From NCBI GenBank assembly GCA_965247665.1, contig CBDFHH010000005.1, forward strand, positions 744,001-808,000: DNA of 64,000 bases. The letters are read 5' to 3'. The notes under the pieces are model-generated. The model was not told the DNA's origin. It did not search any database and saw only the letters and a list, made by a program, of their open reading frames with translations. Source of the stretch: CAUZWH01 sp965247665. Lineage in GTDB: Bacteria; Pseudomonadota; Alphaproteobacteria; SHVV01. The position numbers were made by a program, and so were the translations under genes. This document shows, in pieces, positions 35,240-42,950 of this stretch (positions within the stretch are counted from its first letter, which is position 1; each line of letters opens with the position of its first letter).

Positions 35240-36382
35240 ATGAACGCCTACCGCGACAAGGGGCTGCTTCCCCAGGGGCTGCGCGACGACCTGCCGCCGC
35301 TGGCCGGTTTCGAAGCCGAGCTCACCGAGCGGATCATGCGCCGCGTCGCATGTCACGGCTACGAGCGGGTCAAACCGCCGCTGGTGGAATTCGAGGAAAC
35401 GCTGTTGACCGGCCCCGGCGAAGCGGTTGCCGATCAGATGTTCCGGCTGATGGATCCGGTATCACAGCGCATGATGGGCGTGCGCCCCGACATGACGCTC
35501 CAGGTGGCGCGCATCGCGACCACGCGGCTGCGCGATCTGCCGCGGCCGCTGCGACTGTCCTATGCCGGCCAGGTGCTGCGGGTACGTGGCGACCAGCTCC
35601 GGCCCGACCGCGAGATTCGTCAGGTCGGCGCAGAGCTCGTAGGGGTCGCCGAGCCGGCCGGCGATGTCGAGGTGATCTCGCTCGCCGCCGAGGCGCTGCT
35701 TGAACTCGGCGTTCCGGCTCTTTCCGTCGATCTGTCATTGCCTAATTTGGTGCCGCTTATTTGTTCCGCGCTCGACCTGCCGGCCGACCGCGCCGCTGCC
35801 ATCCGCAGCGCCCTGGACCGCAAGGACGCCGTCCGGCTCGACGAAATGGCCGGCGATGTGCCGATCCTGCGCGACCTGATTGGTGCCGCCGGCAGCGCTG
35901 AAACGGCGATCGATATGCTGCGGAGGATCGACCTGCCTGCGGCCGCACGGGCGGCTTGCGATGAACTCGAAGCGGTCGTCGCGCGCGCGCGCATCGCTGT
36001 GCCGGACCTGGCGATTACGATCGATCCCGGCGAGTTCAGGGGTTTCGAATATCACGCCGGGTTGAGCTTCGCCTTCTTCAGCCGCGGCACCCGTGGAGAG
36101 CTCGGCCGCGGCGGTCGCTACCTGCTGGATGATGGCGAGCCGGCAACCGGTGTCACCATGTATCTCGATTCGCTGCTCCGCGCCCTGCCGCCGGCCGCTC
36201 CAACCGATCGCGTCTATCTGCCGGTCGGAACCGGGCGCACCGACGCCGGCCGGTTGCGGGACGAAGGTTGGCGCACGGTGCAAGGCCTCGACGAAGTCGA
36301 CAACGTCGCCGTCGAGGCGCGCCGCCTGCTGTGTACGCACCTCTTCCGCGACGGCACGGTCGTGACCGTCGACGGCGTTTGA
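35240..36382 (+). CDS. hisZ: ATP phosphoribosyltransferase regulatory subunit HisZ
   Basis: 380 aa, a HisRS-like paralogue without the tRNA-binding domain. GYERVKPPLVEFEETLL near residue 39, FRLMDPVSQRMMGVRPDMTL near 67-86 (motif 2-like), RQVGAELVG near 129 and YHAGLSFAFFSRG near 271. HisZ allosterically activates the short-form HisG in histidine synthesis. hisG is not in the window. The pairing with purA just 15 nt downstream is common in alphaproteobacteria. Start ATG 35240 (GTG 35237 also in frame). Confidence 0.92.
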   Translation: MNAYRDKGLLPQGLRDDLPPLAGFEAELTERIMRRVACHGYERVKPPLVEFEETLLTGPGEAVADQMFRLMDPVSQRMMGVRPDMTLQVARIATTRLRDLPRPLRLSYAGQVLRVRGDQLRPDREIRQVGAELVGVAEPAGDVEVISLAAEALLELGVPALSVDLSLPNLVPLICSALDLPADRAAAIRSALDRKDAVRLDEMAGDVPILRDLIGAAGSAETAIDMLRRIDLPAAARAACDELEAVVARARIAVPDLAITIDPGEFRGFEYHAGLSFAFFSRGTRGELGRGGRYLLDDGEPATGVTMYLDSLLRALPPAAPTDRVYLPVGTGRTDAGRLRDEGWRTVQGLDEVDNVAVEARRLLCTHLFRDGTVVTVDGV

Positions 36383-36397
36383 TCGGCTCCACTCGAC

Positions 36398-37690
36398 ATG
36401 GCCAACGTGGCGGTGGTCGGCGCGCAATGGGGCGACGAAGGCAAAGGCAAGATCGTCGACTGGCTATCGCAGCGTGCCGACGTTGTCGTGCGCTTCCAGG
36501 GCGGCCACAACGCCGGTCACACCCTCGTCATCGACGGCGTGACCTACAAGCTGAGCTTACTGCCGGCGGGTGTCGTGCGTGCCGGCAAGCAGTCGCTCAT
36601 CGGCAACGGCGTCGTGATCGATCCGTGGGCACTGCTCGAAGAAATCGAAACCGTGCGCCGACAGAATGTCGAGGTCACGCCGGACAATTTGCGCATCGCC
36701 GAGAATGCATCTTTGATCCTGCCGTTGCATCGCGAGCTCGATGCGCTGCGTGAAGGAAATGCGGGGCTCAGCCATATCGGCACGACACGGCGGGGTATCG
36801 GACCGGCTTACGAGGACAAGATCGCACGCCGGGCGGTGCGGTTGTGTGACCTTGCCGACGCACAGACGCTAAACGACCGGCTCGACACGTTGCTGTTCCA
36901 TCACAACGCGCTGCGTACCGGACTCGGCGCGGCTCGGATCGATGGTCAGGCTCTTCGCCGCGAGCTCGAAGCGGTCGCGCCGCGCATCCTGCCATTCGCC
37001 GATATCGTTTGGCAGCGGCTCCACGTCGCTCAGCGGGCAGGTCATCGCATCCTGTTCGAGGGCGCGCAGGGTGCCATGCTCGATATCGATCACGGTACCT
37101 ATCCCTACGTCACATCGTCGAACACCGTCGCCGGTCAGGCCGCTGCGGGAAGCGGGGTTGGCCCCAACGCGATCGACTACGTGCTGGGGATCACCAAGGC
37201 CTACACCACGCGGGTGGGACGCGGTCCTTTCCCCACCGAGCTCGATGATGACGTTGGCGCGTTGCTCGGCGAACGCGGTCGCGAGTTCGGCACCGTCACC
37301 GGTCGCAAACGACGTTGCGGCTGGTTCGATGCGGCCCTGGTGCGCCAAGCTATCAAGGTGGGCGGCATTACCGGAATTGCCCTGACCAAGCTCGACGTGC
37401 TCGACGGCCTCGATCCGATCAAGGTCTGCGTCGCCTACCGGCTCGACGGCGAAGCCATCGACCTGTTTCCCTCGGCCAGCGGTCGCCAGGCCCGGGTCGA
37501 GCCGGTCTATGAAACCTTGGAGGGGTGGCAGGACAGCACTGCCGGCGCACGCAGTTGGGCGGAACTGCCTGCGACCGCGGTGAAATACATCCGTCGTATC
37601 GAAGAACTCATCGACGCGCCGGTGGCCATGCTGTCGACCAGCCCCGAGCGCGACGACACCATCCTGGTACGTGATCCGTTTGCTGACTAA
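36398..37690 (+). CDS. purA: Adenylosuccinate synthetase
   Basis: 430 aa. The P-loop-like GAQWGDEGKGKIVDWLSQRA is at residues 8-27 and GGHNAGHTLVIDG near 39-51. QGAMLDIDHGTYPYVTSSNT is near 224-243, GVGPNAIDYVLGITKAYTTR near 252-271, and GRKRRCGWFDA near 302. It joins IMP and aspartate with GTP in AMP synthesis. It converges with rpoH; the 163 nt between them show a small hairpin (37806-37821) without a T-run. Confidence 0.97.
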   Translation: MANVAVVGAQWGDEGKGKIVDWLSQRADVVVRFQGGHNAGHTLVIDGVTYKLSLLPAGVVRAGKQSLIGNGVVIDPWALLEEIETVRRQNVEVTPDNLRIAENASLILPLHRELDALREGNAGLSHIGTTRRGIGPAYEDKIARRAVRLCDLADAQTLNDRLDTLLFHHNALRTGLGAARIDGQALRRELEAVAPRILPFADIVWQRLHVAQRAGHRILFEGAQGAMLDIDHGTYPYVTSSNTVAGQAAAGSGVGPNAIDYVLGITKAYTTRVGRGPFPTELDDDVGALLGERGREFGTVTGRKRRCGWFDAALVRQAIKVGGITGIALTKLDVLDGLDPIKVCVAYRLDGEAIDLFPSASGRQARVEPVYETLEGWQDSTAGARSWAELPATAVKYIRRIEELIDAPVAMLSTSPERDDTILVRDPFAD

Positions 37691-37853
37691 CCGAGGTGTG
37701 TGAGGCGCCTAAAGCCCACCCGAGCAAACCCTTGACACCGCACATCCCCTATGGGCGATGGGGTGAGGGTCGGGCCGAAACGAGATGCTGATCCGATTGG
37801 TCGTGCGCAGCCGACGCTGCGGCGCAGCCAGGGCGTAGAGGGCGGGGTGCGAG

Positions 37854-38729
37854 CTAAATCGAGGCGCGAGATTCGCGCTGGGCATTGCGCACCGCCTTCT
37901 GTAGCTTCTCGAAGGCGCGGACTTCGATCTGCCGCACCCGTTCGCGGCTGACGCCGTACCCCTTGCTGAGATCCTCGAGCGTCGTTGGCTCTTCCTTGAG
38001 CCGCCGCTCGTTGAGGATGTGGCGCTCGCGTTCGTTGAGCGTCCCCATTGCCTGGAGAAGGAAGGCGCGACGCTGCTCGAACTCCTCCCGTTCGCCGTAG
38101 GTGGTCTCCTGGTCCGGCGATTCGTCGACCAGCCAGTCCTGCCATTCGCCCTCGCTGTCCTGTCGCAGCGGCGCGTTGAGCGAATTGTCCGGCGCCACCA
38201 TCCGCCGGTTCATCGAGATCACGTCATTCTCACTGACGGCAAGTTTGTGAGCGATGGTTTTGACGTTTTCCGGCGACAGGTCGCCCTCTTCGAGGGCATT
38301 GAGCTGGCCCTTGAGCTTGCGCAGGTTGAAGAACAGCTTCTTTTGGGCCGCGGTAGTGCCCATCTTCACCAACGACCAAGAATGCAGGACGTATTCCTGG
38401 ATCGAGGCGCGGATCCACCACATCGCATAGGTCGCCAGCTTGAAGCCGCGCTCCGGATCGAAGCGTTTGACCGCCTGCATGAGGCCGACATTACCCTCGG
38501 CGATGACCTCGCCGATCGGCAGGCCGTAGCCGCGGTAGCCCATCGCGATCTTGGCCACCAGGCGCAGATGACTGGTGACAAGCTTGTGGGCCGCTTCGGC
38601 GTCTTCGTGCTCGCGCCAGCGCTTGGCGAGAACGTACTCCTCCTCGGGTTCCAGCATCGGAAATTTACGGATCTCCTGCAGGTACCGAGACAGGCTGCCT
38701 TCGGAAGCTATCGAGGGTAGTTTCGCCAT
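37854..38729 (-). CDS. rpoH: Heat-shock sigma factor RpoH (sigma-32)
   Basis: 291 aa from the ATG at 38727-38729. Region 2 is seen as TSHLRLVAKIAMGYRGYGLP and GLMQAVKRFDPERGFKLATY. Region 2.4 continues as AMWWIRASIQEYVL, the RpoH box as QKKLFFNLRKLK near 129-140, and the region 4 helix-turn-helix as LEDLSKGYGVSRERVRQIEV near the end. It directs transcription of chaperones and proteases and is in general controlled by DnaK and FtsH. The rluD-rpoH neighbourhood is conserved in alphaproteobacteria. Confidence 0.96.
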   Translation of the reverse strand: MAKLPSIASEGSLSRYLQEIRKFPMLEPEEEYVLAKRWREHEDAEAAHKLVTSHLRLVAKIAMGYRGYGLPIGEVIAEGNVGLMQAVKRFDPERGFKLATYAMWWIRASIQEYVLHSWSLVKMGTTAAQKKLFFNLRKLKGQLNALEEGDLSPENVKTIAHKLAVSENDVISMNRRMVAPDNSLNAPLRQDSEGEWQDWLVDESPDQETTYGEREEFEQRRAFLLQAMGTLNERERHILNERRLKEEPTTLEDLSKGYGVSRERVRQIEVRAFEKLQKAVRNAQRESRASI

Positions 38730-38812
38730 GGTCCCATCCAACCGCTGCCGCAACGTGCGCCGCCTATGCTGCCCGACGCAATCAGAGCGATTCCGTCAAG
38801 ATACATTTCCCT

Positions 38813-38842
38813 ATATTTGTGATCGACCGTCCGCCTGTTCAA
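38813..38842 (-). promoter_or_regulatory. Possible promoter of rpoH
   Basis: On the minus strand TTGAAC (38842-38837) and AAATAT (38818-38813) are separated by 18 nt in the 124-nt AT-richer gap between rluD and rpoH. Only the spacing and similarity support it. The leader would be about 80 nt. Confidence 0.35.
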
Positions 38843-38853
38843 GTCGCGCCAAA

Positions 38854-39843
38854 CTAATCGGATCGATTCAGCAAATCTTCGAATTCACTCGGCAATTTTG
38901 TTTCAAATAGAACCCGCTTCGCGGTTTCGGGATGTGTGAAGCCGAGCCGGAAGGCGTGCAATCCCGGGCGCGAATACGCGACCACCGCCGCACGGGCAGC
39001 CTCCGGCAGGCGCCGCAGCCGCTGCCCGTGTACGCGGCCGTAGACCGGATCGCCGACGATGGCGTGGCCGATATGCGTGAGGTGCACCCGAATCTGATGG
39101 GTACGGCCGGTCTCGAGCGTGCATTCGACCAGTGATAGTGCGCCGCCTGCTGCGGTCCGCCGCACGCGGTAGTGCGTCACGGCGTGTTTACCGCCGCGCG
39201 TCACAACCGCCATCTTCTTGCGGTTGCGGGGGCTGCGTCCCACCGGTTGGTCGATGCGTCCGGCGGTTGGTGCCGGGACGCCCCAGACCATCACGAAATA
39301 GCCACGGTCGATATCGTGTGCCGCGAACTGCTCGACCAGCGAACGATGCGCGCGCTCGGTCTTGGCAGCGACGAGCAGGCCGCTCGTGCCCTTGTCGAGC
39401 CGGTGTACGATTCCCGGCCGCCTCACCCCGCCGATGCCGATCAGGCTCGCGCCGCAATGGTAGATCAGCGCGTTGACCAGAGTGTTGTCGGGGTTTCCCG
39501 GCGCCGGGTGGACCACCAGCCCGGCCGGCTTGTTCACCACGATAACCGCGTCGTCTTCGAACACCGCGTCGAGCGGGATCGCCTGTGCTGCGGGCGTCGG
39601 ATCGACCGGCGGCGGCACCGCGACGACGATCGCCTGGCCCGGTTTGACCCGTCGTGAGGCGGCGTTTAAGGTCGCGCCGTCGACCTCGACGCGGCCGGCA
39701 TCGATCAGCGATTGGATGCGTGCGCGCGATAGCTGCGGCAGCGCGTCGGCGAGCACGCGGTCGATGCGCCGGCCTGCAGTTTCGGCGGTGGCGACAACGC
39801 GGTGGACGGTCGAGCGCAAGTAGGCCTGCGGCGAAGCGATCAT
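38854..39843 (-). CDS. rluD: 23S rRNA pseudouridine synthase RluD-type
   Basis: 329 aa. The S4-like domain (DRVLADALPQLSRARIQSLI, residues 28-47) is followed by the catalytic domain with the active-site aspartate in GIVHRLDKGTSGLLVAAKTE near 139-158, and later LETGRTHQIRVHL. RluD makes pseudouridines in helix 69 of 23S rRNA. Assignment to RluD rather than RluC rests on length, the S4 domain and the rpoH neighbour. Confidence 0.93.
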   Translation of the reverse strand: MIASPQAYLRSTVHRVVATAETAGRRIDRVLADALPQLSRARIQSLIDAGRVEVDGATLNAASRRVKPGQAIVVAVPPPVDPTPAAQAIPLDAVFEDDAVIVVNKPAGLVVHPAPGNPDNTLVNALIYHCGASLIGIGGVRRPGIVHRLDKGTSGLLVAAKTERAHRSLVEQFAAHDIDRGYFVMVWGVPAPTAGRIDQPVGRSPRNRKKMAVVTRGGKHAVTHYRVRRTAAGGALSLVECTLETGRTHQIRVHLTHIGHAIVGDPVYGRVHGQRLRRLPEAARAAVVAYSRPGLHAFRLGFTHPETAKRVLFETKLPSEFEDLLNRSD

Positions 39844-39864
39844 CCGCGGAGACTGAACCGAATC

Positions 39865-40155
39865 ATGCGGGGCCTCAAGCTGTTGGTGATTGGCATGGGC
39901 GTCGCCATCGTGGTGATGGTTACGGTCATCATCACCACGATCGCCAACCGCACTGCGCAGATGCCGGAATCGCCGCCGCTCTTCGATCCCCGGACCATGC
40001 AGATCCCGCCAGGTGCTCGCATCGCCGCCACCGCGATCGGCGATGGCCGCGTCATCCTTCAGCTCGACTTTGCCGACCGCCCGCCGCGCCTGCTGATTAT
40101 CGATCTCGCCAGCGGACGCGACCTTGGCGCCATCGATCTGGTGGAGGGGCCGTGA
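39865..40155 (+). CDS. Small inner-membrane hypothetical protein
   Basis: 96 aa from the ATG at 39865. One membrane helix near the start (LKLLVIGMGVAIVVMVTVII), then a periplasmic part with IPPGARIAATAIGDGRVILQ and RLLIIDLASGRDLGAIDL. The layout is like the ~100-residue alphaproteobacterial family DUF6476 (helix, then a short beta-strand domain reading like the end of a propeller blade). That match is tentative. Its end overlaps the JAMM peptidase gene by 4 nt (GTGA), and it is divergent from rluD. Confidence 0.72.
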   Translation: MRGLKLLVIGMGVAIVVMVTVIITTIANRTAQMPESPPLFDPRTMQIPPGARIAATAIGDGRVILQLDFADRPPRLLIIDLASGRDLGAIDLVEGP

Positions 40156-40661
40156 TCACCATCGATCCACCCGACCTCAAGGCGATCGTCGCCGCGGCCG
40201 AGGCCAGCTACCCAAACGAGACTTGCGGCCTTCTGGTCGGGTGCTGGGCGGCAGCCGATCATTGCCGCGTGAGTCGAGTGGTGCCGAGCGCCAATCTCGC
40301 CGCCGACGAATCGGTCGCTTTCGAGATCGACCCCGCCCTGTGGCTCGAGCTGCAACGCAAGCTGCGCGGCGGTGACGACCGCATCGTGGGCCTGTACCAC
40401 TCACATCCCGATCGGTCGGCTCAGCCCTCGGTCCGCGATCTCGCCCGCGCGTGGGAGCCCGACCAGGTGTGGCTGGTCACTTCGGTGCTGGCCGGCGAGG
40501 CGGTGCTGACCACCGCGCACGTGATCGAGCGGCAAGGTGAGCGCCAAAGGTTTCGCGAGATACCGCTGCACACCAGCGATTGGGCGCTCCAGCGCGATCG
40601 GCCCGCCGCTCCGGGGCCGGGCCTCGGCGCGCTCGGCGGCGAAGCGGGAGGAGAAACGTGA
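40152..40661 (+). CDS. JAMM/MPN+ (M67) zinc metallopeptidase
   Basis: 169 aa from GTG (40152) overlapping the previous stop. The complete JAMM motif is present: a glutamate in NETCGLLVG near residue 18-26 and HSHPDRSAQPSVRD near 83-96 (HxHP-x7-SxxD). Bacterial members cleave C-terminal tails from sulfur-carrier proteins or ubiquitin-like proteins (for example Mec+/CysO). No ThiS/MoaD-like gene is adjacent, so the substrate is unknown. It is coupled to the threonine aldolase gene by another 4-nt overlap. Confidence 0.85.
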   Translation: MITIDPPDLKAIVAAAEASYPNETCGLLVGCWAAADHCRVSRVVPSANLAADESVAFEIDPALWLELQRKLRGGDDRIVGLYHSHPDRSAQPSVRDLARAWEPDQVWLVTSVLAGEAVLTTAHVIERQGERQRFREIPLHTSDWALQRDRPAAPGPGLGALGGEAGGET

Positions 40662-41713
40662 ACTTCGGCAGCGACAATATCGCCGGCGTCGCGCCGGAAA
40701 TCATGGCCGCGATCGCCGAGGCCAACGCCGGCGTTGCCGTGCCCTATGGCGGCGACGCCATCAGTACCCGCCTCGACGAAGCCTTTTCCGATCTGTTCGA
40801 GACCGGCGTGCGGGTATCGCCGGTGGCGACGGGAACGGCGGCCAACGCGCTCGCTCTGGCCATGCTGTGCCCGCCCTACGGAGCGGTCTACTGCCACCCG
40901 GCCGCGCACATCGCGATCGACGAGGCCGGTGCGCCCGAGTTCTATACCGGCGGCGGCAAGCTGCTGCCGGTCGACGGTGTCGCGGCCAAGATACCCGCCG
41001 CCGACCTCGAAGCGGTCCTTGCCGCCGAGGTCGAACGCTTTCCGCATAGCATCAAACGCGCCGCGGTGAGCGTCTCGCAAGCGACCGAATACGGTGCGGT
41101 CTATACCCCCGACGAACTCCGCGCCCTGAGCGACATCACCCACGGGCACGGCATGGGTCTGCAGATGGATGGCGCCCGCTTTGCCAACGCCATCGCCCAT
41201 CTGGGCTGCACACCGGCCGATGCGACTTGGCGCGCCGGCGTCGATGTGTTGTCGTTCGGGGTCACCAAGAACGGGGCGTTGGCCGCCGAGGCCGTCATTT
41301 TCTTCGGCGATGTCGATGTCGAAGAATTGGCCTGGCGCCGCAAGCGCGCTGGCCATCTTTTTTCGAAGATGCGCTTTGCCGCCGCCCAACTCGAAGCGAT
41401 GCTCGAGGACGGGCTGTGGCTCCGTCTTGCCGGCCATGCCAACGCCATGGCCGCGCGACTGGCCCAGGGTTTGGCGGCGATTCCCGGTGTTGCGCTGGCC
41501 TATCCCTGCCAGGCCAACGAAGTGTTCATCGAGGTCGAGGAGCCCCTGGCTCGGGCGATCGAAGGTGCCGGCGTCGGCGCCCACCGATGGAACACCGCCA
41601 CCCCGGTGGTGATGCGCCTGGTCTGCGCTTTCGATACGCCCGATGCCGACGTCGACCGTTTCGTCGAAATGGTCCACGGCTTTGCCGCCGGCGACAGCGC
41701 AGCCGCGGAGTAG
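40658..41713 (+). CDS. Threonine aldolase family PLP enzyme
   Basis: 351 aa from GTG (40658), with GGGAGGAG upstream. It starts VNFGSDNIAGVAPEIMAAIA. VATGTAANALALAMLCPPYG near 50, the PLP-contacting aspartate/arginine in MGLQMDGARFANAIAHLG near 167, and the PLP lysine in VLSFGVTKNGALAAEAVIFF near 194-213 are seen. It cleaves L-threonine or related beta-hydroxy amino acids to glycine and an aldehyde. It is last in the three-gene overlapping cluster. Confidence 0.92.
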   Translation: MNFGSDNIAGVAPEIMAAIAEANAGVAVPYGGDAISTRLDEAFSDLFETGVRVSPVATGTAANALALAMLCPPYGAVYCHPAAHIAIDEAGAPEFYTGGGKLLPVDGVAAKIPAADLEAVLAAEVERFPHSIKRAAVSVSQATEYGAVYTPDELRALSDITHGHGMGLQMDGARFANAIAHLGCTPADATWRAGVDVLSFGVTKNGALAAEAVIFFGDVDVEELAWRRKRAGHLFSKMRFAAAQLEAMLEDGLWLRLAGHANAMAARLAQGLAAIPGVALAYPCQANEVFIEVEEPLARAIEGAGVGAHRWNTATPVVMRLVCAFDTPDADVDRFVEMVHGFAAGDSAAAE

Positions 41714-41778
41714 CCGACAGCGCCGCAGCCCCCCTTGATTGCCGTGTCGATCCTGGCTATGACGAGGGCGCCGCTTGC

Positions 41779-41854
41779 GTCCCCATCGTCTAGTGGCCTA
41801 GGACATCGGCCTCTCACGCCGAAAACGGGGGTTCGAGTCCCCCTGGGGACGCCA
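41779..41854 (+). tRNA. tRNA-Glu (anticodon CTC)
   Basis: 76 nt with encoded CCA. Acceptor GTCCCCA/TGGGGAC, D arm GTCT...GGAC, anticodon stem TCGGC/GCCGA with loop CTCTCAC (anticodon CTC at 41813-41815), T arm GGGGG TTCGAGT CCCCC. All four stems pair fully, apart from one T-G pair in the D stem. Confidence 0.97.
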
Positions 41855-41895
41855 CTCTATTTCTATCCCGTTGATATAGCACGGTTATTTCGCGT

Positions 41896-41926
41896 TTTCC
41901 CGCACCTGGATCTAAGGTGCGGGGAA
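41896..41926. other. Strong hairpin after tRNA-Glu
   Basis: Perfect 8-bp stem CCCGCACC (41899-41906)/GGTGCGGG (41916-41923) with a 9-nt loop. It can be extended by one T-G and two T-A pairs. No T-run follows on either strand, so it is not a standard intrinsic terminator. It may process or end the tRNA transcript. The rest of 41855-42131 holds no convincing gene. Confidence 0.5.
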
Positions 41927-42131
41927 TGTTGTTCTCGATCTGGCCCGCGACGATCTCGGAAGCGCGCACCCCGAGGCGGGCGCGATCGGCGAATCATGAC
42001 AAACTGCGGTAACTGCTTGCTCGACGTTCCCGTCAACGCCGACGAAAATGCCAACCGCGCATTGTTGCGCGCGAAGGCCAAACAGGGCGGCCGGTCTTGA
42101 CGATTAGGCGGCCCAGCAAAGGAGGACAGCC

Positions 42132-42950
42132 GTGGCTTACGAGTTCATCAAGTACGATGCGACGGACGGCGTAGCGACCATCACCCTCGATCGCCCCGAT
42201 AAGCTGAACGCAATGCACCGGCCCATGCGCGACGAAATCTGCACCGCAGCGGACGCCGCCGAGATCGACGACGGCGTCGCCGTGATCCTGATCAAGGCTG
42301 AAGGCCGCGCTTTCTGCTCGGGCTACGACGTCTCTCCAGACGCCGCCGAAACCGGATGGGTGCTCGACGAGGACGCTTTCCAGATGCACAAACGCTATCA
42401 GGAGACCTACTCCGCACACTGGGTCGAGCATTTGTGGCGCAATCAAAAACCGGTGGTGGCTTCGGTCCACGGTTACTGCATTGCCGGCGGGCTCGACCTT
42501 GCGGATTCCTGCGATCTCATCATCGCCGCCGACAATACCGAGTTCGGGTTGCCTGAATCGCGCTTCGGTGCCGTGCTGATGGCGTTCCTGCCGTGGACGC
42601 TCGGCATGCGCAAAACCAAGGAGCTAATCTTTACCTCGGAGAACATCAGCGCCGAGCAGGCATGCGAGCTTGGCATGGTGAACAAGGTGGTACCGTTCGA
42701 CGATTTGGCTGCGGAAACCGACAAAATGGTCACGACCATCGCCAAGATACCTGCCGAAACGCTCTATTTCGGCAAGCTTGCGGTCAACCGCTCATTCGAG
42801 ATTTCCGGCGTGTTGAGCGCGGTACGCCAGTCGTACGACTTCAATGTTTTTGCCCACCTCACCGATGGCGCGATGCGGACCTGGAGCCGCATCCGCAAGG
42901 AGCAGGGCCTCAAGGCCGCCTTCGAATGGCGCGACCGCAACTTCAGCTAA
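42132..42950 (+). CDS. Enoyl-CoA hydratase/isomerase (crotonase) family protein
   Basis: 272 aa from GTG (42132), preceded by AAAGGAGGA. Crotonase fold: oxyanion-hole segment AEGRAFCSGYDVSP near residue 56, IAGGLDLADSCDLIIAADNT near 117-136 and FGLPESRFGAVLMAFLPWTL near 138-157. The first catalytic glutamate of classic hydratases is an aspartate here (GLDLAD), while the second glutamate (PESRFG) is kept. The reaction may be hydration, isomerisation or thioester hydrolysis. It is a close paralogue of the gene at 45067 and converges with the acyl-CoA synthetase gene, overlapping by 4 nt. Confidence 0.9.
   Translation: MAYEFIKYDATDGVATITLDRPDKLNAMHRPMRDEICTAADAAEIDDGVAVILIKAEGRAFCSGYDVSPDAAETGWVLDEDAFQMHKRYQETYSAHWVEHLWRNQKPVVASVHGYCIAGGLDLADSCDLIIAADNTEFGLPESRFGAVLMAFLPWTLGMRKTKELIFTSENISAEQACELGMVNKVVPFDDLAAETDKMVTTIAKIPAETLYFGKLAVNRSFEISGVLSAVRQSYDFNVFAHLTDGAMRTWSRIRKEQGLKAAFEWRDRNFS

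Noticed and set aside
37806..37821. CGCAGC/GCTGCG hairpin between purA and rpoH as terminator
   Set aside because: Only 6 bp, a 4-nt loop and no T-run on either strand.
41996..42100. 34-codon ORF with a CxxC motif (MTNCGNCLLDVPVNADENAN) after tRNA-Glu
   Set aside because: It is short, has no ribosome site, no partner motif, and no known family. One CxxC is not enough evidence.
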